From Pyxidicoccus sp. MSG2 (lineage in GTDB: Bacteria > Myxococcota > Myxococcia > Myxococcales > Myxococcaceae), in contig NZ_JAPNKC010000001.1 of assembly GCF_026626705.1 (NCBI RefSeq), positions 3,162,001 through 3,226,000 on the forward strand: a stretch of DNA of 64,000 nt, in the 5' to 3' direction. Positions 47,893 to 55,576 of the stretch are shown in pieces. The notes under the pieces were generated by a model. The model did not search any database and was not told where the DNA came from. It saw only the letters and a list, made by a program, of their open reading frames with translations. Numbering within the stretch: the stretch's first letter is position 1; every line of letters begins with the position of its first letter. The position numbers were made by a program, and so were the translations under genes.

Positions 47893-48926
47893 CGGCCCCC
47901 GCGCAGGGCGGCGCGGACCTGGCCGTGGCACCGGAGGCGTGGCTGAAGGAGAACCCCACCCTGTCCAACCGGCAGGTGTTCCGGCACGCGCTGGCGCGCT
48001 TCGCGGACGACGACGCGCGCATCGTCCTGCTGGAGGCGGACCTGGCGGGCGGAGGCGATGCATTCGAAGCGCGCCACCCCGACCGCTTCCTCAACCTGGG
48101 CATCTGCGAGGCGACGATGATCGACGCGGCGTGTGGCATGGCCGCCGCCGGACAGGTCGTCTTCGCCCACACCTTCGCGGCCTTCGGGGCGATGCGCGCG
48201 TGCGAGCAGGTGCGGCTCGGCATGGCCTACGGGCGAGCCAACGTGAAGCTCGTCTGCGACTACGGCGGGCTGTCCGGCGCGTTCTTCGGCCCCACGCACC
48301 ACGCCATCGAAGACCTGGCCATTCTCCGGTCCATGCCGGGAATGACGGTGGTGTCCCCCGCGGACGCCCTGGAGACGGTGCAGGCCATCCGCGCGCTCGT
48401 GGACTTCGAGGGCCCGGTGTACCTGCGGCTCGGCCGCAACCGCGTGAGCCGGCTGGACGTGCCCCGCCCCGACTTCCAGATCGGCCGGGCCGCGTGCCTG
48501 CGCGAGGGCGACGACGTGGGCCTCGTCGCCCACGGCGACGTCGGCGTCTCCGTGGCGCTGGAGGCGGCCGGGCTGCTGGAGGCGCAGGGTGTATCGGCGC
48601 GCGTGCTCAACATGCACACCCTCAAGCCGCTCGATGAGGCGGCGCTCCGGGAGACGGTGGAGCGCACGCAGTGGCTCTTCACGGTGGAGGAGCACTCCGT
48701 CGTGGGAGGCCTTGGCGGAGCGGTATGCGAGAGTGTCTGCGCGCTGGGGCTGGGCGCGCGAGTGGTCCGCGTCGGCATCCAGGACCGCTACGACCCCACG
48801 GCCGGCTCGCACGAGGAATTGCTCAAGCGTCACGGGATTGATGGGGCCAGCCTGGCCGAACAGATTCTGCACGCACTGCCGCGCCCGCGCCGGGCGGCTC
48901 TGAAACCTGCCCTCAGGAGGGGATGA
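47889..48926 (+). CDS. Transketolase, C-terminal subunit
   Basis: This 345-residue partner of the preceding gene contains the pyrimidine-binding domain (VFRHALARFADDDARIVLLEADL, ICEATMIDAACGMA, AFGAMRACEQVR). It also has the C-terminal regulatory domain (DVGLVAHGDVGVSVALEAA, NMHTLKPLDE, VEEHSVVGGLGG). It resembles transketolase/DXP-synthase-type beta subunits. The GTG start overlaps the stop of the N-terminal subunit gene, so equal amounts of both are expected. Its stop lies just before the LysW-type gene. The two subunits together should form one TPP enzyme. Confidence 0.9.
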   Translation: MTAPAQGGADLAVAPEAWLKENPTLSNRQVFRHALARFADDDARIVLLEADLAGGGDAFEARHPDRFLNLGICEATMIDAACGMAAAGQVVFAHTFAAFGAMRACEQVRLGMAYGRANVKLVCDYGGLSGAFFGPTHHAIEDLAILRSMPGMTVVSPADALETVQAIRALVDFEGPVYLRLGRNRVSRLDVPRPDFQIGRAACLREGDDVGLVAHGDVGVSVALEAAGLLEAQGVSARVLNMHTLKPLDEAALRETVERTQWLFTVEEHSVVGGLGGAVCESVCALGLGARVVRVGIQDRYDPTAGSHEELLKRHGIDGASLAEQILHALPRPRRAALKPALRRG

Positions 48927-48928
48927 GA

Positions 48929-49120
48929 ATGCAGCCGCAGAAGCTCGAGAGCGTCGGAGTCAACGAGTGCCCTACGTGCGCCGCCCCCATCACCGGGGAC
49001 CGGTTCCAGGTGGGTGAAGTCGTCACGTGCGGAGGCTGCTCGGCCGAGCTGGAGGTGGTGGGCCTGGCCCCGCTGCGCTTCGCCGAAGCGCCGGAAGTGG
49101 AAGAAGACTGGGGCGAGTGA
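48929..49120 (+). CDS. lysW: LysW-type amino-group carrier protein (AmCP)
   Basis: This 63-residue acidic protein has two zinc-knuckle pairs (CPTC at 14-17, CGGC at 34-37) and ends EEDWGE, the hallmark of LysW. Its C-terminal glutamate is the site where LysX attaches the amino group of a substrate through an isopeptide-type bond, so the growing amino acid stays tethered and protected. I choose the ATG at 48929 because AGGAGG lies eight bases upstream; the ATG at 48923 overlaps the transketolase stop but is too close to that site. Its partners LysX, LysY, LysZ and LysK are in the same operon, but LysJ is not. The pairing with transketolase and sulfotransferase points to secondary metabolism rather than lysine synthesis. 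Confidence 0.9.
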   Translation: MQPQKLESVGVNECPTCAAPITGDRFQVGEVVTCGGCSAELEVVGLAPLRFAEAPEVEEDWGE

Positions 49121-49128
49121 GCCCGGTC

Positions 49129-49968
49129 ATGAAGGTCAACCTCGTCTACACGCGCCTGCGCACCGAGGAACGGATGATCGCCGACGCGCTGCGAGCGCGC
49201 GGCTGCGCCGTGGACTCGCACGCGGACGCGGGGCTGGTGCTGTCGCTGGACCGGGAGCGCTGGGGTGACGGCGCGCCCGTGCTCATGCGCAGCATGTCCT
49301 TCACACGCGCGCGCTACCTCGCCTCCATCCTGGAGGTGAAGGGCTCGCGCGTGCTGAACAGCGCGCACGCCATCGCCACGTGTGGAGACAAGGCGCTCAC
49401 CACGCTGGCGCTGGCCGCGAAGGACGTGCCCATGCCCTGGTCCTTCCTCGGCTTCGAGGAGCAGGCCAGCGTGGCCGAGGTGGACCGCCGGGGCTACCCC
49501 TCGGTGACGAAGCCGGTGACGGGCTCGTGGGGCCGCATGGTGGCACGCATGGACAGCAAGAGCGCGGCCGAGGGGCTCATGTCCATGCGCTTCGAGATGG
49601 GCGGCGCGGCGGACCACGTCGCGCTCGTGCAGCAGTACATCGACAAGCCGGGCTATGACTTGCGCGTCTACGTCATGGGCAAGGCCGTGGGCGGCATCCG
49701 CCGCCGCTCGGAGCACTGGATTACCAACACCGCGCGCGGCGCCATGCCCGAGCGGTACGACGTTCCGCCCTCCCACGCGAAGCTCGCCGAGCGCGCGGCC
49801 CAGGCGGTGGGTGGCGACATCCTCGCCGTGGACCTGCTGGAGACGCGGGACGGCAAGGTGCTGGTGAATGAAATCAACCACTGCGTGGAGTTCGCGCGCA
49901 GCATCGAAGTCACGGGCATTCCCCTCCCGGAGCTGATGGCGGACTACGTCCTCGGGGTGCTGCGATGA
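49129..49968 (+). CDS. lysX: LysX-like ATP-grasp ligase loading amino acid on LysW
   Basis: This 279-residue RimK/LysX-family ligase opens VNLVYTRLRTEERM, like known LysX proteins. It has the glycine-rich GSWGRMVARMDS loop, the Mg/ATP residues in ILAVDLLETRDGKVLVNEIN and the HCVEFARSIEVTG end. It would use ATP to join the alpha-amino group of glutamate or alpha-aminoadipate to the C-terminal glutamate of LysW. Which of the two is used cannot be decided by eye. The ATG at 49129 matches the family start; a GTG at 49117 overlaps the lysW stop (GTGA) and is an alternative. The end overlaps lysY by four bases. Confidence 0.88.
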   Translation: MKVNLVYTRLRTEERMIADALRARGCAVDSHADAGLVLSLDRERWGDGAPVLMRSMSFTRARYLASILEVKGSRVLNSAHAIATCGDKALTTLALAAKDVPMPWSFLGFEEQASVAEVDRRGYPSVTKPVTGSWGRMVARMDSKSAAEGLMSMRFEMGGAADHVALVQQYIDKPGYDLRVYVMGKAVGGIRRRSEHWITNTARGAMPERYDVPPSHAKLAERAAQAVGGDILAVDLLETRDGKVLVNEINHCVEFARSIEVTGIPLPELMADYVLGVLR

Positions 49969-51002
49969 CGCGCGTCGCGGTGCTGGGGGCCAGCGGCTAC
50001 ACGGGCGGCGAGGTGCTGCGGCTCCTGCTGACCCACCCTGGCGTGGAGGTGGTGCAGGCCACGTCCGACCAGTTCGCGGGCAAGCGGCTGGACTATCCCC
50101 ACCCGCACCTGCGCGGCCTGGGCGCGCTGCGCTTCGTGCCGCACGAGCAACTGGGGCCGTGCGACGTCCTGCTGAGCTGCATGCCGCAGGGCGGACTCTT
50201 GCAGCGCTGGCCGCGCGTGAGCGAGCTGGCGGGCCGCGTCGTGGACCTCAGCGCGGACTTCCGGCTGGAGGACGCCGAGCACGCGCGCTGGTACCGCAAG
50301 CACCCGCGCCCCGCCAACGCGCCGGAGTTCGTCTACGGCCTGCCGGAGTGGACGGCCGACACGCTCCCGAACGCGCGCCTCGTCGCGGTGCCCGGCTGCA
50401 TGGCGCACGCGGCGCTGCTGGCCCTGCTGCCGCTGGTGCGCGCGGGGCTGGTAAAGCCAGACATCATCGTCGACGCGAAGACGGGCTCCTCGGGCGGCGG
50501 TGCCACGCCGGACCGCGCGTCCCACCATCCGGAGCGCGCCTCCGCGCTGCGCTGCTACAAGCCGGTGGGCCACCGTCACACGGGCGAGCTGGAGGGCATC
50601 ACCGCGCGCCTCACCGGCCAGCGCCCCACCATCCACTTCAGCGCCACGGCCATCCCCAGCGTGCGCGGCGTGCTGGCCACGGTGCACGCCTTCGCCGCGC
50701 GCCCCCTGGACGAGTCCGAGCCGCTGCGCGCCCTGGCCTCCACCTACCGGGACAAGCCCTTCGTCCACGTGCTGCGGCCCAACGCGAGCGCATCCCCCTT
50801 CCCCGAGCCGGGCCCGCTGCTGGGCACCAACCACTGCGACCTGGCCGTGGACGTGGACACCGAGCGCGGCCGCATCGTCGTGAATGCCGCGCTGGACAAC
50901 CTGGTGAAGGGCGCGGCCGGCACCGCCGTGCACGTCCTCAACCTGATGCTTGGCAGACCCGAGACGGAAGGCCTCGGCTTCCGCGGCCTCCACCCCCTCT
51001 GA
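49965..51002 (+). CDS. lysY: LysY/ArgC-like LysW-linked acyl-phosphate reductase
   Basis: This 345-residue NADPH-dependent reductase has the Rossmann opening VAVLGASGYTGGEVLRLLL, the catalytic cysteine in VPGCMAHAALLAL and the GSSGGGATPDRASH and KPVGHRHTGELEG motifs of the ArgC/LysY family. It reduces the LysW-bound acyl phosphate made by LysZ to the semialdehyde. In this operon the semialdehyde is the likely acceptor for the transketolase. The lack of other arginine genes and the LysW context argue against a role in ordinary arginine synthesis. It starts on an ATGA overlap with lysX. Confidence 0.88.
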   Translation: MTRVAVLGASGYTGGEVLRLLLTHPGVEVVQATSDQFAGKRLDYPHPHLRGLGALRFVPHEQLGPCDVLLSCMPQGGLLQRWPRVSELAGRVVDLSADFRLEDAEHARWYRKHPRPANAPEFVYGLPEWTADTLPNARLVAVPGCMAHAALLALLPLVRAGLVKPDIIVDAKTGSSGGGATPDRASHHPERASALRCYKPVGHRHTGELEGITARLTGQRPTIHFSATAIPSVRGVLATVHAFAARPLDESEPLRALASTYRDKPFVHVLRPNASASPFPEPGPLLGTNHCDLAVDVDTERGRIVVNAALDNLVKGAAGTAVHVLNLMLGRPETEGLGFRGLHPL

Positions 51003-51025
51003 CGCGAGAGCGCGAAAGGCACACC

Positions 51026-51889
51026 ATGAGCACGCTGTCCCCGGAGCCTACCCCCCTGTCGCCCGGCGCCGTCTTCGCCGCCGCCGTGAAGAAGGACGGC
51101 ACGAAGGCGCGTGCCCAGTTCTCCACCACCATCACCGAGGACTTCCCGGGCTTCAAGCGCCGCCCCCGCGTGGCCGTGCGTGCCCTCTTCAAGGTGAAGC
51201 CGTCCGACAAGCCGCAGGCCCGCTACTGGTACGAGACGCACCCCACCGTCGCTCCCGGCGCCCACGTGCAGGACGTGACGCTGCGCCCGGAGGCCGGGTT
51301 CGAGTTCCACTTCGACCAGCAGCCGCTGCGGCCCACCACGGGCTGGATTCAGGTGCCGCCCAACCTGCTGGACGACCCGGAGGCGCTGGCGCAGTTCATC
51401 GACTTCCGCCTGCTGGTGCGCCTGTGCACGGCGGAGAACCAGGCGCTCACCATCGGCAAGGGTGGAGACCGCGTGCGCGGCATCCTGGAGACGCCGGGCG
51501 TCACCCGCCTGCCGGCGCGCAAGGACCCCGTGTCCTCGCTGCTCGCCGCGTGCGCCGAGGTAGAGCAGATGGGCGGCTCGGCGGACGGCATCCTCATCAA
51601 CTCGGTGGACTACTACCAGTACCTCCTCGGGCAGAACGGCCTGCTGGCGGAGCTGTCCGCCATGGGCATCCGCATCTGCCGCACGCGCATGGTTTCGCAG
51701 GGCACCGTCGTGGTCGGTGACTTCACCGCGGGCGCCACCATCTACGACTCCGGCCGCTCCGAAATCCGCTTCGCGGAGCCGCCCCCGGGCATCTTCCCGC
51801 GCGAGGGCCTGGCGGTCTGCGGCGAAATCTACGAGGCGCTCGCCGTCCACCTGCCCACGCACTTCTTCCTCGCCGCGCTGCGCCCATGA
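51026..51889 (+). CDS. HK97-fold capsid / encapsulin-like protein
   Basis: This 287-residue protein has no transmembrane segment or signal peptide. The segment ENQALTIGKGGDRVRGILE (residues 137-155) matches the 'E..al..GdG...GIl' motif of HK97-type major capsid proteins. DGILINSVDYYQYLL (187-201) fits the axial-domain 'dgivmnp.d...l' motif. VVVGDFTAGATIYDSG (228-243) matches 'alvGDf..g..i.dR', and the end (EIYEALAVHLPTHFFLAAL) matches the conserved C-terminal strands. The first ~50 residues fit an N-arm and the 50-75 region an E-loop. No prophage genes are near. It is embedded in the AmCP operon, 23 bases after lysY and overlapping the sulfotransferase by four bases. It could form a nanocompartment around pathway enzymes, or be a capsid-fold protein with another role. 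Confidence 0.72.
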   Translation: MSTLSPEPTPLSPGAVFAAAVKKDGTKARAQFSTTITEDFPGFKRRPRVAVRALFKVKPSDKPQARYWYETHPTVAPGAHVQDVTLRPEAGFEFHFDQQPLRPTTGWIQVPPNLLDDPEALAQFIDFRLLVRLCTAENQALTIGKGGDRVRGILETPGVTRLPARKDPVSSLLAACAEVEQMGGSADGILINSVDYYQYLLGQNGLLAELSAMGIRICRTRMVSQGTVVVGDFTAGATIYDSGRSEIRFAEPPPGIFPREGLAVCGEIYEALAVHLPTHFFLAALRP

Positions 51890-52884
51890 GTCCGCTCACC
51901 GTCCTCTACGTCACCGGCTGGTGTCGCAGCGGCAGCACCATCATCGGCAACGTGCTCAATGAGGTGCCGGGGTGCTTCCACACCGGGGAGCTGAGCTTCC
52001 TGTGGAAGAACGCCCACGGGAACGGCTCCAACACGCTGTGCGGCTGCGGCGCGCAGTTGGTGGACTGCGCGCTCTGGTCCAAGGTGCTCCAGCAGGGCGT
52101 GGCATCCGGTGAGACGCCGCGAGAGCACGCCGAGCGCGTGGTGCGACGGCAGCAGGACACGGTGCGCACGCGCCACACGCTGCGCGTGCTGCGGCAGGAC
52201 ACACCCACGCCGGCCCTGCGCGAGCACGCGGAGCTGCTGGCGAAGACGTACCGCACCATCTCCGACGCCACGGGTGCGAGCGTCATCGTGGACAGCGGCA
52301 AGTTCCCCTCCGAGGCGGCGCTGCTGCCGCACGTGGAGGGCATCCGCCCGTACTACCTGCACCTGGTGAGGGACCCCCGCGCCGTCGCGCACTCGTGGAC
52401 GAAGACGAAGCAGTACGTCGTCCCCATGTCCGCGGCGCGCAGCACGGCGTACTGGCTCGGGTTCAACGTCGGCTCCGAGCTCGTCACGCGGCGCTACCCG
52501 GAGCGCTCGCTGTTCCTGCGCTACGAGGACTTCATCGCCGAGCCGGCCGCCACCGTGGACAGCCTGCTGTCGCTCATCGGCGTGGAGCACTCGAAGAACC
52601 CGGTGCACGTGCGCACCGTCAACCTGGGGAAGAACCACACCGTCACCGGCAACCCGGACCGCTTCCTCAGCGGGCCCACGCTGCTCCGGGCCGGGGATGA
52701 CACGTGGCGCAAGGAATTGTCCACGAGGGCGAAGGCCGTGGCCTCCGCGCTGGCGTGGCCGCTGATGGGGCGCTACCGCTATGGTCGCGCGTCGTCCCCA
52801 TCGCTGCACGTCGTGCACCCCGAGCCGTCAGTGAACGCCGCAGACTCCAGGAGTGACACCTTTGGAACTGGGACTGGCCAATAA
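51886..52884 (+). CDS. PAPS-dependent sulfotransferase
   Basis: This 332-residue protein has the 5'-phosphosulfate loop VTGWCRSGSTIIGNVL near the N-terminus. The 3'-phosphate-binding segment YLHLVRDPRAVAHSW is near residue 160, and LFLRYEDFI follows. A pair CGCG around residue 45 is unusual and may bind metal. It would transfer sulfate from PAPS to a hydroxyl or amine of the pathway intermediate. In azinomycin/vazabitide-type pathways a sulfate later serves as leaving group for ring closure, so the same could apply here (inference). The start overlaps the capsid-like gene by four bases, suggesting coupled amounts and making it a candidate cargo. Confidence 0.88.
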   Translation: MSPLTVLYVTGWCRSGSTIIGNVLNEVPGCFHTGELSFLWKNAHGNGSNTLCGCGAQLVDCALWSKVLQQGVASGETPREHAERVVRRQQDTVRTRHTLRVLRQDTPTPALREHAELLAKTYRTISDATGASVIVDSGKFPSEAALLPHVEGIRPYYLHLVRDPRAVAHSWTKTKQYVVPMSAARSTAYWLGFNVGSELVTRRYPERSLFLRYEDFIAEPAATVDSLLSLIGVEHSKNPVHVRTVNLGKNHTVTGNPDRFLSGPTLLRAGDDTWRKELSTRAKAVASALAWPLMGRYRYGRASSPSLHVVHPEPSVNAADSRSDTFGTGTGQ

Positions 52885-53632
52885 AGTCGCCCTCATCGCC
52901 GGCGGTTCGAGCGGGCTGGGGCTGGCCGTGGCGGAGGAGTTGGTGAAGGAAGGGGCCCACGTCGCCATCGGCGCGCGGGACGCGGAGAAGCTCGCCCGCG
53001 CGGAAGCGAGCCTCAAGGCGCTGTCGCGCGGCGGGAAGGTGCTCGCCACCCCCGTGGACCTGAAGGACCATGGCGCCGCGAAGGCGTGGGTGGAGGACGT
53101 CGCCAGCAAGCTGGGCGGCATCCACATCACCGTGACGAACAGCGCCGGGCCGCCGCCGGGACCGGCGACGAACTTCAGCATCCAGGCGTACCAGGACGCG
53201 ATGAACGTGGTGACGCTGCCCGCCATCAACCTGGCCCTGGCGGCGCTGCCGTACATGAAGGCCGCACACTGGGGACGCCTGCTGCTCATCACCTCCGAGA
53301 CGGTGGTGCGTCCGGTGGCCCGCTTCGCCCTCTCCGGCATGTCGCGCATGGGGCTCGTCGGCTTCGCGTCCGCGCTGGTGCAGGAGCTGGGCGACTGCGG
53401 CGTCACCGTCAACGTGCTGGCTCCGGGCTACACGCGCACGCCTCCGGTGGAGCGCTCCGCCGGGGCGGACGTGGAGGCCGGCCTGCGCGCCATGGCCGCG
53501 CACATCCCCATGCGCCGGGTGGGCCGGGCGGACGAGTTCGCCGCCGCGGCGGCCTTCCTCGCGAGCGAGCGCGCCTCGTTCATCACCGGCACGGTGCAGC
53601 TGGTGGATGGCGGCGCGAGTGTGATCGGATGA
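52862..53632 (+). CDS. Short-chain dehydrogenase/reductase (atypical active site)
   Basis: This roughly 256-residue Rossmann-fold protein has the cofactor loop IAGGSSGLGLAV, NSAGPPPG, LLLITSETVVRP and the C-terminal NVLAPGYTRTP and FITGTVQLVDGGASV. The usual YxxxK catalytic pair is not visible: the expected region reads RFALSGMSRMG. Several SDR subgroups lack it, so activity needs testing. The TTG at 52862 is chosen because AGGAG lies nine bases upstream; a GTG at 52853 is the alternative. The gene overlaps the sulfotransferase gene end and the lysZ start. It might reduce the ketone left by the transketolase. Confidence 0.82.
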   Translation: MELGLANKVALIAGGSSGLGLAVAEELVKEGAHVAIGARDAEKLARAEASLKALSRGGKVLATPVDLKDHGAAKAWVEDVASKLGGIHITVTNSAGPPPGPATNFSIQAYQDAMNVVTLPAINLALAALPYMKAAHWGRLLLITSETVVRPVARFALSGMSRMGLVGFASALVQELGDCGVTVNVLAPGYTRTPPVERSAGADVEAGLRAMAAHIPMRRVGRADEFAAAAAFLASERASFITGTVQLVDGGASVIG

Positions 53633-54495
53633 GCGCCACCTCGCAGCCGCACGGTGGGCGCCCCCCGTTGGTGGTGAAGATTGGCGGGGCCGCGGGCGTG
53701 GACCTCGACAACGTCTGCGCGGACGTGGCCGAGCTGGCCCGGCGCGGCGAGCGCGTCGTCGTGGTGAATGGCGGCTCGGAGGCGGGGGATGGGCTGCTCA
53801 AGGCCCTGTCCATGGAGCGCCCCGAGGCGATGACGGCGTCCGGCAACGTGGTGCGGCTCACCAACGCGGCCACCCTGCGCGTGCTGACGATGGCGTGGGT
53901 GGGTGACGTGAACAAGCGCGCCGTCGTGGCACTGCTGACGAAGGGCGTGTCCGGCCTGGGGCTGTGCGGCGCGGACGGGCGCGTGCTGCTCGCGCGGCGC
54001 CGGCCTCCCCTGAAGGTTCAGGACGGTGAGCGCACGCGCATCGACCGGGAGCACCTGGCCGGCGAAATCACCGAGGTGAACACGCGACTGCTCGGCCTGC
54101 TGCTGGAGCAGGGGCACGTGCCCGTCGTCTGCCCTCCGGCGGTGACGGAGGACGGGACGCTGGTGAATGTGGACGCGGACCAGGCCGCCGCGTCCGTCGC
54201 CACGGCGCTCGGAGCGCGGGCGCTGGTGATGCTCTCCAACGTGCCGGGGCTGCTGGAGGACCCGAAGAACCCGGCGACGCTGGTGCGCTGGAGTGATGAC
54301 CTCGGGCGGGCCATGGAGCTGGCGGGCGGGCGCATGCGCTACAAGATGGAGGCGGCGCGGCGGGCGCTGACGGGCGGCGTGCCCGTCGTCCACGTGAGCG
54401 CGTCGCGCAATCCCCGGCCGGTGCTGTCCGCGCTGACGGGCGAGGCCGGCACGAAGCTCACCCTTCCCCAGGCGGTGGTCGATGCGGGCGCGTGA
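53629..54495 (+). CDS. lysZ: LysZ/ArgB-like LysW-linked amino acid kinase
   Basis: This 288-residue amino acid kinase-family protein opens PPLVVKIGGAAGVD. It then has VVVVNGGSEAGDGL, VGDVNKRAVVALLTKGVSGLGLCGADG, VNVDADQAAASVATAL and LVMLSNVPGLL. This is the order and spacing of LysZ, which phosphorylates the side-chain carboxylate of the LysW-bound amino acid so that LysY can reduce it. It overlaps the SDR stop by four bases (ATGA) and the lysK start by 14 bases. Confidence 0.88.
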   Translation: MSATSQPHGGRPPLVVKIGGAAGVDLDNVCADVAELARRGERVVVVNGGSEAGDGLLKALSMERPEAMTASGNVVRLTNAATLRVLTMAWVGDVNKRAVVALLTKGVSGLGLCGADGRVLLARRRPPLKVQDGERTRIDREHLAGEITEVNTRLLGLLLEQGHVPVVCPPAVTEDGTLVNVDADQAAASVATALGARALVMLSNVPGLLEDPKNPATLVRWSDDLGRAMELAGGRMRYKMEAARRALTGGVPVVHVSASRNPRPVLSALTGEAGTKLTLPQAVVDAGA

Positions 54496-55555
54496 GCAGA
54501 GCCCGGACCTGCTCCGGTGGATGGTGGAACAGTACAGCCCCAGCCACCACGAGCAGGCCTTCTCGCGCGCGCTGGCGGGCCGCCTGGAGCAGCGCGGCTG
54601 GAGTGCCCACGTGGACGAGGTGGGCAACACGATTGCGAGCCTCGGTGACGGGGACACGTGCATCGCGCTGCTCGGCCACATCGACACGGTGCCTGGCGAG
54701 GTGCCCGTGCGGCTGGAGGGCTCACGCCTCTTCGGCCGTGGCGCCGTGGACGCGAAGGGGGCGCTCGGCGCCTTCATCGAGGCCGTCGAGTTGCTGGATG
54801 CGCAGGAGCGCGCCGGCAAGCGCTTCCTGCTGCTGGGCTGCGTGGAGGAGGAGGTCGCGATTACACGCGGCGCGCTGCACCTGCGCGAGCACTACCGGCC
54901 GGACTTCGTCGTCAACGGCGAGCCGAGCGGCGCGCATGCCGTCACGGTGGGCTACAAGGGGCTCACGCGTCTGGAATTGGAGCACCGCGCGAGCCGGCGT
55001 CACACGGCGAGCCGTGACTACCGTGCACCAGCCGAGCACGTCATCGAGGCGTGGAACGCGCTGCGCCGCCGCTGCGATGGGTGGAACGAAGGGCGCACCC
55101 TCTTCGAGCAGGACCTGCCGTCGCTGACGTCATTCCACACGGGCACGGAGGAAGCGGAGGAGTGGGCCAAGGCCAGCGTGAGCATCCGCACCGGACCGTC
55201 GTGCGAGAGAGACGCGCTGCTCGCGAGCCTGGCCGGAGTGCCGGACGTGAATGTGCATACCCTGTCGAGCAAGGGCGCGGTCAGCGCGGGGCAGAATGAC
55301 GCCCTCACCCGGGCCTTCAAGCAGGCCCTGCGCGAGCGCGGCGTGCGTCCGACGTTGCGGCTGAAGACGGGCACGTCCGACTGGAACACGGTGGCGTCGG
55401 CGTGGCAGGTGCCCATCGTGGCCTACGGCCCCGGGGACTCCGCGCTGGACCACACGCCGAACGAGCACATCGACCTGGCGGAGTACGAGGAGGGCATCGC
55501 CGTGCTGTCGCGCGTGCTCGCCCTGCTGCCCACGAAAGACGGGACGCCGGGCTGA
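54482..55555 (+). CDS. lysK: LysK-like LysW-amino acid hydrolase (M20 peptidase)
   Basis: This 357-residue zinc-dependent M20-family amidohydrolase shows LLGHIDTVPG (metal ligand and catalytic Asp), FGRGAVDAKGALGAF, the general-base glutamates in GCVEEEVAITRG, and NEHIDLAEYEEGI at the end. LysK cuts the finished amino acid from the C-terminal glutamate of LysW and recycles the carrier. Here it is the last gene of the operon, so it would release the modified building block for the NRPS. It starts inside the lysZ end and is followed after 21 bases by the convergent MFS gene. Confidence 0.88.
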   Translation: MRAREQSPDLLRWMVEQYSPSHHEQAFSRALAGRLEQRGWSAHVDEVGNTIASLGDGDTCIALLGHIDTVPGEVPVRLEGSRLFGRGAVDAKGALGAFIEAVELLDAQERAGKRFLLLGCVEEEVAITRGALHLREHYRPDFVVNGEPSGAHAVTVGYKGLTRLELEHRASRRHTASRDYRAPAEHVIEAWNALRRRCDGWNEGRTLFEQDLPSLTSFHTGTEEAEEWAKASVSIRTGPSCERDALLASLAGVPDVNVHTLSSKGAVSAGQNDALTRAFKQALRERGVRPTLRLKTGTSDWNTVASAWQVPIVAYGPGDSALDHTPNEHIDLAEYEEGIAVLSRVLALLPTKDGTPG

Positions 55556-55576
55556 AGGCGCGCGTCCCGGCAGGCC

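Noticed and set aside
47074..48926. Transketolase as a pentose-phosphate housekeeping enzyme
   Set aside because: It is split in two subunits and coupled to lysW; housekeeping transketolase is usually one long chain with other sugar-phosphate genes nearby.
51026..51889. Prophage remnant explaining the capsid-like gene
   Set aside because: No portal, protease, terminase, integrase or tail gene is near, and the gene is embedded in a coupled biosynthetic operon with normal GC.
49965..54495. LysY and LysZ as ordinary arginine genes argC and argB
   Set aside because: They sit with a LysW carrier, LysX and LysK, and no other arginine gene is present; the carrier-linked role fits better.
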